NCBI GenBank assembly: GCA_022711075.1
Contig: JAKLFS010000013.1
Location: forward strand, 1 to 10,648
DNA length: 10,648 bases
Direction of reading: 5' to 3'
From: Patescibacteria group bacterium
GTDB taxonomy: Bacteria; Patescibacteriota; Minisyncoccia; UBA6257; JAAZHW01
Positions within the stretch are counted from its first letter, which is position 1. Every line of letters starts with the position of its first letter. Made by a program: the position numbers and the translations under genes. The notes beneath the pieces are model-generated. The model was not told the origin of the DNA. It worked only from the letters and a program-made list of their open reading frames with translations, and did not search any database. Positions 1 to 6,119 of this stretch are shown here, piece after piece.

Positions 1-485
1 TCTCCAAAAAAGCCGCTTTACTTCACGACATCGGCAAGGCCATTGACCACGAAGTGGAAGGAACACACGTAGAATTGGGCCGCCGCATTTTGCAGAAATA
101 CGGCTTATCCAATGAAATTATCAAGGCCATTGAACCGCATCATGAAGATTATCCCTTTGAAACACCGGAATCTTATATCGTAGCTGCAGCTGAAGCCATT
201 TCTGCTGGCCGGCCCGGCGCCAGACGCGACAGCCTGGACAACTATTTAAAACGTCTGGAGGAATTGGAAAAGCTGGCCGCTTCGTTTAGCGGCGTGGAAA
301 AAGCTTATGCCATTCAGGCGGGCCGCGAACTAAGAGTCTTCGTGGTGCCGGAAAAAATTGACGATTTGGGCGCTTTGAACTTAGCCAAGGATATATCCGC
401 TAAAATCCAGGAAGAATTGAATTATCCCGGAGAAATTAAGGTTACGGTCATTCGCGAAACCCGGGCCGTAGAATACGCCAGATAA
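1..485 (+). CDS. rny: Ribonuclease Y, C-terminal part (5' end outside window)
   Basis: This is the last 160 codons of RNase Y, the membrane-anchored endoribonuclease that starts mRNA decay in many bacteria. The reading frame is open from base 3 and ends with TAA at 483-485. The visible part opens with the HD-domain metal-binding motif LLHDIGKA (residues 6-13 of the fragment), followed by the family's conserved DHEVEGTHVELG and HH segments. Next come the ARPGARRDSLDNYLKRLEELE block, split here as ARPGAR and NYLKRLEELE, and the C-terminal region containing YAIQAGRE. It ends with the typical VIRETRAVEYAR tail, so the C-terminus is intact. The N-terminal membrane helix, coiled coil and KH domain must lie upstream of the window. 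A GTG at 54 is internal to the conserved HD region and is not the start. No clear terminator follows the gene. The family call is from recognised conserved segments and is very secure. Confidence 0.96.
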   Translation, partial: SKKAALLHDIGKAIDHEVEGTHVELGRRILQKYGLSNEIIKAIEPHHEDYPFETPESYIVAAAEAISAGRPGARRDSLDNYLKRLEELEKLAASFSGVEKAYAIQAGRELRVFVVPEKIDDLGALNLAKDISAKIQEELNYPGEIKVTVIRETRAVEYAR

Positions 486-515
486 GGCAAGGCTTGAAAA
501 ACCCGCTATTTTCCT

Positions 516-524
516 TTATCCACA
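516..524 (+). promoter_or_regulatory. Perfect consensus DnaA box (TTATCCACA)
   Basis: The nine bases match the consensus high-affinity DnaA box exactly. They lie in the rny-hup intergenic region, about 9 bp upstream of the proposed -35 element of the hup promoter. No second perfect box was found by eye in the window. A near match (8 of 9) inside the PrgI gene around 9383-9391 is probably chance. The site could let DnaA regulate hup or could belong to a dispersed origin region. Function is inferred. Confidence 0.45.
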
Positions 525-532
525 CCTTCCCT

Positions 533-559
533 TTGCAATGGCAAGAAACGTGATATAAT
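533..559 (+). promoter_or_regulatory. Extended -10 promoter for hup
   Basis: The -10 hexamer TATAAT lies at 554-559 and is preceded by TGA at 551-553, giving an extended -10 (TGn). The best -35 is TTGCAA at 533-538 with a short 15-bp spacer, or TTTGCA at 532-537 with 16 bp. Transcription would start near 566, giving a leader of about 60 nt before the HU start codon. A second TATAAT at 611-616, with no recognisable -35, could give a leader of only about 5 nt. Confidence 0.6.
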
Positions 560-627
560 AAACATACGATAAATCCTATACATTTTAGGGTATCAAGAAA
601 GGTCGACTTTTATAATCGTCTACAACA

Positions 628-903
628 ATGACAAAAGAAGGATTAGTCGAAGCAGTCATGGATGCGGTAAAATTGGAAACCAAGAAACAAGCCCATGACG
701 CAGTGGAAGCGATATTTGAAACTATCACTAAGACCTTGTCTCGCGGTGAAGAAGTCGCCATCAGCGGTTTCGGTTCTTTTCGCGTAGCGCGTCGAGCAGC
801 TCGCATGGGCATTAACCCCAGAACTGGTGAAAAAATCCAGATTGCCGCTTCCGTAAAGCCGAAATTCCGAGCTGGTAAGGCCTTGAAAGAAGCTGTCAAA
901 TAG
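628..903 (+). CDS. hup: HU-family DNA-binding protein
   Basis: This 91-residue protein has the usual length of HU/IHF-family nucleoid proteins. They bind DNA as dimers, bend it, and help with compaction, replication initiation and transcription. Visible family features are the N-terminal helices (MTKEGLVEAVMDAV), the GFGSF turn at residues 47-51, the DNA-intercalating arm with the conserved NPRTGE at 63-68 (Pro64 is the intercalating proline), and the C-terminal KPKFRAGKALKEAVK helix. The ATG at 628 is the only possible start, because an in-frame TAA lies at 613-615. No Shine-Dalgarno is present in the bases just before the ATG; an AGAAAGG at 596-602 is too far away. The gene stands alone between its own promoter and a strong terminator. 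HU rather than IHF is chosen because the protein is a lone generic member, but sequence alone cannot separate paralogs. Confidence 0.95.
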   Translation: MTKEGLVEAVMDAVKLETKKQAHDAVEAIFETITKTLSRGEEVAISGFGSFRVARRAARMGINPRTGEKIQIAASVKPKFRAGKALKEAVK

Positions 904-927
904 CTCTGAAATCAGTTTTTATGATAA

Positions 928-961
928 AAAACTCCCCGCCTAAGGCGGGGAGTTTTGTTTT
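928..961. terminator. Bidirectional intrinsic terminator between hup and the sigma-factor gene
   Basis: A 13-bp perfect stem (928-940 paired with 944-956) with a GC-rich core CTCCCCGCC, a 3-nt TAA loop and flanking A and T tracts. Read on the + strand it ends hup transcripts with a T-rich tail to 961. On the - strand the A run at 926-931 becomes the U tract, so it also ends the convergent sigma-factor transcript whose stop codon lies at 972. Confidence 0.93.
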
Positions 962-971
962 CCAAGTAAAA

Positions 972-1517
972 CTATTTTGTTTTGACGCTTTTCCTTAATT
1001 TATTAATGGCGCGATGTTGAAGAATTCTCAAGGCTGCCGGATTTTTTTTAGTGATTTTTCCGATTTCCTTATAGGATAAGTCGTCAACAAACCTTAAAAT
1101 AATAATGTCCCTTTGCTCGTCAGTCAAATCACTTAGGGCTTTTTTGATTTCTTCCTGTTTCTGGCTTTTAAACATTCGCTCTTCCAAATCATCGGGATGC
1201 ATTATCTCAATGCTTTCGTCTAAGCTGACATTATTTTTTTGAACGCGGTAGAAATCAATCACTAAATTTCTGGCAATCCGATAAAGCCAGCTGGAAAAAG
1301 GCAGGCCCTCGTCTTCAAAGCCGTTGATCGCTTCCCAGGCCTTCATAAATGCCTGCTGAGCCAAATCTTGAGCCTCTTCCCGATTGCTGACCTTTAAGTA
1401 AATAAAGCGGTAAATCCTGTCCAAAAAATTGTCGTAAACCAAACCAAAGGCCTCGGCATCGCCTTTTTGGGCTTTTTTAATCAACTGACGGATCTCTTTT
1501 TCTGACTTTTCAGACAT
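972..1517 (-). CDS. RNA polymerase sigma factor, sigma-70 family (ECF-like)
   Basis: This protein of about 181 residues has the two-domain layout of extracytoplasmic-function type sigma factors. A region 2 (about residues 18-92) contains YDNFLDRIYRFIYLKV, the DLAQQAFMKAWEAI segment and a SSWLYRIARNLVIDFYR helix that would contact the -10 element. A region 4 (about residues 128-178) has LTDEQRDIIILRFVDDLSYKEI and a helix-turn-helix ending LQHRAINKLRK that would read the -35. The linker is acidic, and regions 1 and 3 are missing. The ATG at 1515-1517 is chosen; a TTG two codons earlier (1521-1523) would give 183 residues. No Shine-Dalgarno precedes either start. The gene is divergent from rpmH with a shared promoter core and convergent with hup. 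No anti-sigma gene is adjacent, so its control is unknown. The family call is firm; the regulon cannot be told from the sequence. Confidence 0.92.
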   Translation of the reverse strand: MSEKSEKEIRQLIKKAQKGDAEAFGLVYDNFLDRIYRFIYLKVSNREEAQDLAQQAFMKAWEAINGFEDEGLPFSSWLYRIARNLVIDFYRVQKNNVSLDESIEIMHPDDLEERMFKSQKQEEIKKALSDLTDEQRDIIILRFVDDLSYKEIGKITKKNPAALRILQHRAINKLRKSVKTK

Positions 1518-1541
1518 TTTCAATAGAAAAATAATACGTTC

Positions 1542-1570
1542 ATTATAGCAAAATCGGCAGTTATTGCCAA
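1542..1570 (-). promoter_or_regulatory. Promoter for the sigma-factor gene
   Basis: On the - strand, TTGGCA (1565-1570, 5 of 6 to consensus) is separated by exactly 17 bp from TATAAT (1542-1547), which is preceded by TG one base upstream (extended -10). The predicted start near 1535 gives a leader of about 17 nt to the ATG at 1517. The -35 hexamer overlaps that of the divergent rpmH promoter by 5 bp. Confidence 0.8.
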
Positions 1571-1592
1571 TTTCCCAATTAGATGATAGAAT
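1564..1592 (+). promoter_or_regulatory. Promoter for the rpmH-rnpA-yidD-yidC-khpB operon
   Basis: TTGCCA at 1564-1569 (5 of 6 to consensus) lies 17 bp from TAGAAT at 1587-1592 (5 of 6), with an extended -10 TG at 1584-1585. The predicted start is near 1599-1600, only 3-4 nt before the rpmH ATG at 1603. The transcript would therefore be leaderless or nearly so, which agrees with the missing Shine-Dalgarno. Confidence 0.72.
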
Positions 1593-1602
1593 AAAAACAA
1601 TT

Positions 1603-1737
1603 ATGTCTACTACTTATCAACCGAGAAAAAAGAAAAGGAAAAAAACTCACGGCTTCTTGAAAAGAATGAGAAAAAACGGAGGCCGCCGCGTTTTGAAAAA
1701 GCGCCGGCAAAAAGGTCGCTGGAAACTTACGGTTTAA
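1603..1737 (+). CDS. rpmH: 50S ribosomal protein L34
   Basis: This 44-codon gene encodes bL34, a small, very basic protein of the large ribosomal subunit. Conserved family segments are TYQPRKKKRKKTHGF at residues 4-18, then LKRMRKNGGRRVLKKRR and the terminal KGRWKLTV. The length is normal for the family. The ATG at 1603 sits 10 bp after a good -10 hexamer with no Shine-Dalgarno, so translation from a nearly leaderless mRNA is likely. The stop codon TAA (1735-1737) shares its last A with the rnpA start codon, coupling the two genes. It heads the conserved rpmH-rnpA-yidD-yidC-khpB cluster, which in many bacteria lies next to the replication origin. Confidence 0.97.
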   Translation: MSTTYQPRKKKRKKTHGFLKRMRKNGGRRVLKKRRQKGRWKLTV

Positions 1738-2072
1738 TGAAAAAAATATTCCGTCTTAGTTTGCAGCGGGATTTTAATAGTGTTTTTAAAAAGGGGTTGG
1801 GTTCCGGCTCAACGAGCTTGACCATCAAATATCTTGAAAACGGCAAAAAAATCTTCCGTCTGGCTGTGATTGTCAGTAAAAAAGTGGCTAAAAAAGCCGT
1901 GGAACGCAACCTTTTACGCCGCCGCTTAAAAGAAATCTTCAGAAAACACTCACCTCAACTGATTGGTTGGGATGTTATCTTAATCGCCAAGCCCGAATTG
2001 GCAAAAAAGAGTTTCCTGGAACTGGCTGAAACGCTGGAGAAAACCCTGAAAAGGACCAAAATTTTCCAATGA
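1737..2072 (+). CDS. rnpA: Ribonuclease P protein component
   Basis: This 111-residue basic protein is the protein subunit of RNase P, which binds the catalytic RNA and helps it cut the 5' leader from pre-tRNAs. The family signature is present: the N-terminal RLSLQRDFNSVFKKG segment, the beta strand RLAVIVSKKV (residues 41-50) and the RNR motif VERNLLRRRLKEIFR (about residues 55-69), followed by the DVILIAKP strand at 79-86. The length is usual for RnpA. Its ATG overlaps the rpmH stop by one base (TAATG), and its own stop overlaps the yidD start by four bases (ATGA, 2069-2072), so all three are probably translationally coupled. The RNA subunit gene was not found in this window. Confidence 0.96.
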   Translation: MKKIFRLSLQRDFNSVFKKGLGSGSTSLTIKYLENGKKIFRLAVIVSKKVAKKAVERNLLRRRLKEIFRKHSPQLIGWDVILIAKPELAKKSFLELAETLEKTLKRTKIFQ

Positions 2073-2272
2073 AGCAAATCTTTTTAACTTTCATCAGAAT
2101 TTACCAGTTTACTTTTTCGCCGGAAACCGGATGTTTCCGCCAATTTTATTTTTTTCCGTCAAAATGCCGGTTTGAAGAATCCTGCTCTCGCTACGCCTAT
2201 CGCGTTATCAAAGAAAATGGTGCCTTTCCCGGATTAAAAATGGCCGTTCAAAGGTTAAGTCGCTGTCATTAA
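2069..2272 (+). CDS. yidD: Membrane protein insertion efficiency factor YidD, short form
   Basis: This 67-residue protein sits in the conserved place between rnpA and yidC and carries the family core. It has an amphipathic N-terminal helix (FLTFIRIYQFTFSP), a cysteine-containing segment CRFEESCSRYAYRVI (residues 33-47) equivalent to the usual CRFxPTCSxYAxxAI, then an ENGAFPGLKMAVQRL helix ending in SRCH. YidD is thought to act at the inner face of the membrane and help insertion of proteins through YidC. Two things are odd. The usual PT before the second cysteine is replaced by EE, and the protein stops right after RCH, without the glycine-rich GGYDPV-type tail of most homologs. Nothing in the bases that follow restores that tail, so this looks like a genuine short form rather than a frameshift. 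Confidence 0.88.
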   Translation: MKQIFLTFIRIYQFTFSPETGCFRQFYFFPSKCRFEESCSRYAYRVIKENGAFPGLKMAVQRLSRCH

Positions 2273-2285
2273 TTAAATTTCATTT

Positions 2286-3038
2286 ATGGGTAATATTTTT
2301 CATCTTTATCTCGTTGTTCCTTTCTTCAATATTCTGATTTTGATTTATAATTTTCTGCCTTGGCCGGATATCGGAGTCGCCACTATTATTTTGACTTTTA
2401 TTATTCGCCTGATTTTCTTTCCGATTTTTTACAAAAGCACCAAGCAACAGATTATCATGAACCGGATTCAACCGGAACTGCAAAAAATCCAAAAAGAATA
2501 TAAGAACGACAAAGAAAAACAAGTAAAAGCCCAGATGGAGCTTTATAAAAAACACAAAGTCAGCCCCTTTGGCAGCTGCTTGTTAATGCTGGCGCAACTG
2601 CCCATTATTTTTGCCGTTTACCGCGTATTCTTAAACGGCTTTAGCAGCGAAAGACTGGCCGATCTTTACGGCTTTGTCGCTCGACCAGAAATTATCAATT
2701 CAATCTTTCTGGGCCTCATCGATCTCACCAAGCCCAACCTCATCCTAGCCATCATTGCGGCGGTTCTGCAGTTCGTTTCGTCAAAAATGCTAATGCCCAC
2801 GAGCCAACAAAGCAGTTCCAGCGACCAACCAGCCCAAAAGATGGCGGCCACCATGCAAAAACAAATGATTTTCTTGGGACCCGTTATGACTTTGATAATC
2901 TTAGGCCCTCTGCCCTCTATCATCGGCCTCTACTGGTCAGCGACCACCATCTTTTCTATTTTACAGCAGTGGTTCACTCAAAAACGCGTTCAAGTCGAAG
3001 CGGAGAAAACTGAAAATAACAATGGAGGAGGAAATTAA
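2286..3038 (+). CDS. yidC: Membrane protein insertase YidC/Oxa1 family
   Basis: This 250-residue protein corresponds to the conserved YidC/Oxa1 core, which inserts and folds membrane proteins alone or with Sec. Hydrophobic segments lie at about residues 8-24, 30-48 (containing the conserved groove arginine, Arg41, in IIRLIFFP), 97-118, 134-166 and 196-227. The cytoplasmic hairpin between the second and third segments has the expected MNRIQPELQKIQKEYKND motif and is highly charged. The C-terminal tail is short, polar and ends in glycines. There is no large periplasmic domain as in E. coli YidC and no lipoprotein cysteine, so it resembles the short form. The ATG at 2286 is chosen although no Shine-Dalgarno is seen. 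It lies 13 bp after yidD, and its end overlaps khpB by 17 bp. The call is secure. Confidence 0.95.
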   Translation: MGNIFHLYLVVPFFNILILIYNFLPWPDIGVATIILTFIIRLIFFPIFYKSTKQQIIMNRIQPELQKIQKEYKNDKEKQVKAQMELYKKHKVSPFGSCLLMLAQLPIIFAVYRVFLNGFSSERLADLYGFVARPEIINSIFLGLIDLTKPNLILAIIAAVLQFVSSKMLMPTSQQSSSSDQPAQKMAATMQKQMIFLGPVMTLIILGPLPSIIGLYWSATTIFSILQQWFTQKRVQVEAEKTENNNGGGN

Positions 3039-3465
3039 AAAAGTTTTAGAAAAAATTTTAAACTTTTTTGAAATTAACGATTTTGACCTTGATTTTGATA
3101 AAGAAGACGATGCCGTCAGAGTTAATTTGCGCCTGGAAAATGCCGGTTTCTTAATCGGAGCCGATGGCGAGCATCTGCGCGACCTGGAACATATTCTCCG
3201 AGCCATGCTCCAGCGCCAAAACTACGAAAAAAGAATAGTTCTGGATATAAATAATTACCGCCGTGGTCGCGAAGAATTTCTCAAGGAAATAGCCAAGGAA
3301 ACAGCTCACAAAGTAAAAATCACGAAAAAACCGGTTAAATTGCCGGCGATGAACGCTTATGAACGCCGCATTATTCACATGGAACTGGCGACGCACCCGG
3401 ATGTGGCGACGGAAAGCGTCGGCGTAGAACCGGAAAGATATTTAGTAGTGAAGCCGTACCCCTGA
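3022..3465 (+). CDS. khpB: KH/R3H domain RNA-binding protein KhpB (Jag/EloR/SpoIIIJ-associated)
   Basis: This 147-residue protein has a KH domain with the GxxG loop (IGADGEHL, residues 45-52) and a C-terminal R3H domain (ERRIIHMEL, Arg and His at about 115-119, then YLVVKPYP). KhpB proteins bind RNA, pair with KhpA and influence cell elongation in Gram-positives; here that role is inferred from family and from its place after yidC. The N-terminal Jag_N domain of longer homologs (about 200 residues in Firmicutes) is missing, which fits a reduced genome. The start ATG at 3022 lies inside the yidC end (17-bp overlap), suggesting coupled translation. A tandem stop (TGA TAA) ends the gene, and a hairpin terminator follows 45 bp later. 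It is the last gene of the rpmH operon. Confidence 0.93.
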   Translation: MEEEIKKVLEKILNFFEINDFDLDFDKEDDAVRVNLRLENAGFLIGADGEHLRDLEHILRAMLQRQNYEKRIVLDINNYRRGREEFLKEIAKETAHKVKITKKPVKLPAMNAYERRIIHMELATHPDVATESVGVEPERYLVVKPYP

Positions 3466-3509
3466 TAATAAAATTGATAAGCCCGAGTGATTACTGACGA
3501 ATATTTAGC

Positions 3510-3536
3510 AAAAACTTCCCGTAAGGGAAGTTTTTT
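3510..3536. terminator. Bidirectional intrinsic terminator between khpB and the beta-propeller gene
   Basis: An 11-bp stem (3510-3520 paired with 3525-3535, core ACTTCCC/GGGAAGT) with a GTAA loop and T run at 3531-3536. A-rich bases on the other side make it work on the - strand too. It would end both the rpmH operon and the convergent secretion-like operon, whose last stop codon is at 3557-3559. Confidence 0.9.
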
Positions 3537-3556
3537 ATGACAATTAATTTGTGGTT

Positions 3557-4744
3557 TTATAGTTCCAGACCGTAAAGCTTACTGGAAGTTTTATCATAGA
3601 AAATCAAAGCCGATTCATCCTGATTCAAATCAATGCCTGAAACTTCAAAAATGGCCGAAGAAATTAAAGGCTGCGCCTCCAAGCTTTCAGGATTAATCTG
3701 ATAAATCGCTTCTTCAGTATTAAAGGCGGCCTGATAGTAATCATCCGGCCAAACAGCAGTCAAACTGAATTCCGAAGGAACGGCGCAATACAAAGCCGCG
3801 GCCTTATGGGAGAAAACACATTTTTCCGGCAGGGTTAATTTCGGAAAGGCGCCGATCACAATCGCCTCTTTGTTAATCAATTTCAAAGTCGGCGCCTTGC
3901 CAGCATCACTGGTTGAGAAAAGCAAGCCATAGCTGGCCGTATCATTCCATTTCAAAATCAGGCCGTTCCCTTCCGCAAAGGGTTTAAAAATTATGTTCTT
4001 CGGGTCAAACGATAAAACTGTTTGATTGGCGTAGCCTGAGGGCTTTTGAGAAATGTAAACGGCGGTAGTCGTCGGCCAACTTAATTGAATGTCGCTAGCT
4101 GCCTGAAAATTAATCAAAGTTTTCTTTTTCGCCAAATCTTTATTCATTTGACCCAGATATTGCTGTTCAATCGCGCCTTCCTGATAATAAATCGGGCTGT
4201 CGGAATAATAAAAAATGATGTTCTGGCCATCCGGCGACCAAGCGGCGCTTTTTACGTTCAAATCCAAATTTTTCAATTCCCTGGTGGCAATATCCAAAAC
4301 ACTGTAAGCCGGCTGGGTCGAACCACTCGCCACATACTTGATCAAGACTTTTCCGGCGCCGGACGGATCGGCGCTTAAAATGGTATTGAAATTAATGCCT
4401 AAATCTTTTTTCTCGGACGCAATGGGTGTTTTAGTATAATCAACTTCATAAAAGCCTTCATTGGTAAAATATTGCAAAGTAGTGGTGGCAGCCGGCCAAA
4501 AAGCCAAAATTTTGCCACTCGCAATGATTTTCAATCGAGAAAATTCTGCCGCCGAAGACCCACTGGGTAACGGTGTCGGAGATGAAGTAGTTATTAGAGA
4601 ATTATTTTCTGGCAGGCCCGAACCCGATGGCAACGGCGAATTATTAGCCGGCGCCGAAGACGGCTGGATAAGCCTGTACAAAAAGAAACCAGCCAAAGCC
4701 ACAACAGCGACAACAACTACGATAATGAGGACTTTATTTTTCAT
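3557..4744 (-). CDS. Membrane-anchored TolB/WD40-like beta-propeller protein
   Basis: This 395-residue protein is not a named family member, but its layout is clear. A single N-terminal membrane helix (about residues 4-24, very rich in V, I and A) is followed by a Ser/Pro/Thr/Asn-rich flexible linker (about 26-66) and a long domain of beta-strand-like repeats. The segment SAAWSPDGQNIIFYYSD (about 166-182) is a typical TolB/PD40 propeller motif. Weaker repeats follow, such as DIQLSWPTTTAVYIS and, near the C-terminus, GIDLNQDESALIFYD. The propeller would sit outside the membrane and is likely a binding scaffold rather than an enzyme. It is the last gene of the secretion-like operon, 28 bp after the pilin gene and just before the terminator. 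The ATG at 4742-4744 gives the signal-anchor directly, with no Shine-Dalgarno. The exact partner is unknown. Confidence 0.75.
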   Translation of the reverse strand: MKNKVLIIVVVVAVVALAGFFLYRLIQPSSAPANNSPLPSGSGLPENNSLITTSSPTPLPSGSSAAEFSRLKIIASGKILAFWPAATTTLQYFTNEGFYEVDYTKTPIASEKKDLGINFNTILSADPSGAGKVLIKYVASGSTQPAYSVLDIATRELKNLDLNVKSAAWSPDGQNIIFYYSDSPIYYQEGAIEQQYLGQMNKDLAKKKTLINFQAASDIQLSWPTTTAVYISQKPSGYANQTVLSFDPKNIIFKPFAEGNGLILKWNDTASYGLLFSTSDAGKAPTLKLINKEAIVIGAFPKLTLPEKCVFSHKAAALYCAVPSEFSLTAVWPDDYYQAAFNTEEAIYQINPESLEAQPLISSAIFEVSGIDLNQDESALIFYDKTSSKLYGLEL

Positions 4745-4772
4745 GAATTAATAAAAAAATATTAGAGATATT

Positions 4773-5354
4773 TTAAAAGCAGCCCGGCGCCCGGCAATTG
4801 CCGCAATTCGGAGAAATGCCCGCTTGATTGCAACAATTAACTAAGCAGTTACAATTCTCTGCCGTTGAGGTTCCAAGTTTATTACAATTTTTTGCCACAC
4901 AACTGGCGCTGGCACTCCTTTTGGCCTGGCACTCTTCGCTATTAGATGCTATCCCTGCTGCCGGAGGAACTTGTTGAACTGGCAAGTTTTCCCACTTGCC
5001 TAAATTAGTCAAATCTGGATTAACAGTGCGTAAAATTAAATAAGAGGCCAGAAGAATCGCCAAGCCAAGAATCGCCTGGGTAATCTGGCTTCTCGCTTCT
5101 TTTTGCTTAGAAGCGTTATCGCCGGAAGTGGCGTAAATAATACCGGCATACACAATCATCACCACAGCTAAAACCACGGCCAGACCTACTGAAATAGTAT
5201 AAATTTTAGTTAAATATTCAGCCGGACCGCAAGCCTGCGTGAAAGTGCCTAGGGGCACTTCCAAAGTATGACAATTACCATCAGCCGCCCAAGCAGTTGC
5301 CTGGGATAAAGTGAATAAAATTAATACACTTAAAAAGATCTTAGCTATTTTCAT
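4773..5354 (-). CDS. VirB2/TrbC-like type IV secretion pilin with cysteine-rich C-terminus
   Basis: This 193-residue protein begins with a signal peptide (residues 1-23, probable cleavage after AWA). Two hydrophobic helices follow at about 51-76 and 92-108, separated by the short polar loop SGDNASKQKEARSQI. Two helices with a basic loop, after a signal peptide, are the plan of VirB2/TrbC pilins; this loop sequence resembles the T4SS pilin-like proteins common in Patescibacteria. The helices are followed by a Pro-containing linker and a tail with 10 cysteines between residues 142 and 192, plus two more at 28 and 42. That gives 12 in all and suggests an exported, disulfide-bonded domain. Its ATG overlaps the stop of the preceding Ig-like gene by four bases, so the two are probably co-translated. 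The pilin role is inferred from topology and from the VirB4 and PrgI neighbours. Confidence 0.82.
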   Translation of the reverse strand: MKIAKIFLSVLILFTLSQATAWAADGNCHTLEVPLGTFTQACGPAEYLTKIYTISVGLAVVLAVVMIVYAGIIYATSGDNASKQKEARSQITQAILGLAILLASYLILRTVNPDLTNLGKWENLPVQQVPPAAGIASNSEECQAKRSASASCVAKNCNKLGTSTAENCNCLVNCCNQAGISPNCGNCRAPGCF

Positions 5355-6088
5355 AAACTGTTAAAATTAATTTGAACTTCGCTTACGGCACGGGTCAAGG
5401 CAGCGCCGTCAACCGTCATCAAAGCGCTAACATTATAAGAGGTGGTGGAAGTATTTTTTTTAACGGTCAGAATGTCATCTTGCACCACATCGCTTTTTTG
5501 CCTATCGTCATTTAAATACCAGGTTAGTTTTAAATTTCCATTATGATTGCCGAAAAAATACGGAATGACCTGCAATTTTATCTCAGAATCATTTGTTTGA
5601 ATGAGAGATTTTTGCAACAAAGAAGCGCTGGCGACCGGTCGGATTATCACTTCTGGTGCGACAACTGGTATGGTTATTTCTTTCTCCTGCGCCGCCTGAT
5701 TCACTGGCGTTACTTTCACTTTTACGGTATAACTGGAGGCATTATAATCGCTTAACCGGAAACGAATTGTTTTTAAATTCTTACCCTGACCAGCAACTTC
5801 ATCATTAACGTACCACTTATAATCCCACTGCGAAGAATTCAGATAAGAACCGGAGGAGTAAATTAGCGGTTGAACCAAGACCTTAATAACTCCGCCGTTA
5901 GCCACTAACGCCTTACCTGAGTAATTAATCGGCACGCCGCCATCGCTTTCCCAAGTCAGGTAAAAGAAATTGACTGGCGTCGCGGCCTTAACGATTAAAA
6001 CCGTGCTAAAAAATACGCCAAAAATTATTAAAAATATCTTCAAGCCTGCTTTTAACATAAAATTGTTGGATTGTTTTATTTGTCGCAT
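5351..6088 (-). CDS. Exported protein with two Ig/PKD-like repeats
   Basis: I do not recognise a named family. The protein (about 245 residues) has a signal peptide ending in LIVKA followed by ATPV, then an all-beta mature part. Two related modules are visible: DYKWYVNDE with a downstream SSYTVKVKVTP strand, and LKLTWYLNDD with a downstream TSYNVSALMTV strand. Both have the W-Y-x-N-D turn seen in Ig or PKD-like folds. Start choice is uncertain: ATG at 6088 is used here, TTG at 6103 adds five residues, and ATG at 6058 gives a tighter 25-residue signal peptide. The gene lies 31 bp after the small membrane protein gene and overlaps the pilin gene by four bases (ATGA), which ties it to pilus or surface assembly. 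It may be a pilus-associated surface subunit, which is inference. Confidence 0.7.
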   Translation of the reverse strand: MRQIKQSNNFMLKAGLKIFLIIFGVFFSTVLIVKAATPVNFFYLTWESDGGVPINYSGKALVANGGVIKVLVQPLIYSSGSYLNSSQWDYKWYVNDEVAGQGKNLKTIRFRLSDYNASSYTVKVKVTPVNQAAQEKEITIPVVAPEVIIRPVASASLLQKSLIQTNDSEIKLQVIPYFFGNHNGNLKLTWYLNDDRQKSDVVQDDILTVKKNTSTTSYNVSALMTVDGAALTRAVSEVQINFNSL

Positions 6089-6119
6089 TTTTAGTATTCG
6101 CAACTGCTAATTAAGCCGA

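Noticed and set aside
481..520. Possible hairpin after rny (GATAAGG with CCTTTATC)
   Set aside because: The stem is short, imperfect and AT-rich, with a loop of over 20 bases and no T tract, so it is not a convincing terminator.
569..594. Possible structured leader in the hup 5' region (CCTA/TAGG and GATA/TATC arms)
   Set aside because: Only two 4-bp arms separated by an unequal internal loop; too weak to call a riboswitch or autoregulatory hairpin.
585..899. Open frame of 104 codons on the - strand opposite the HU gene
   Set aside because: It lies entirely antisense to a clearly conserved HU gene and its translation has no recognisable domain; it is a shadow frame.
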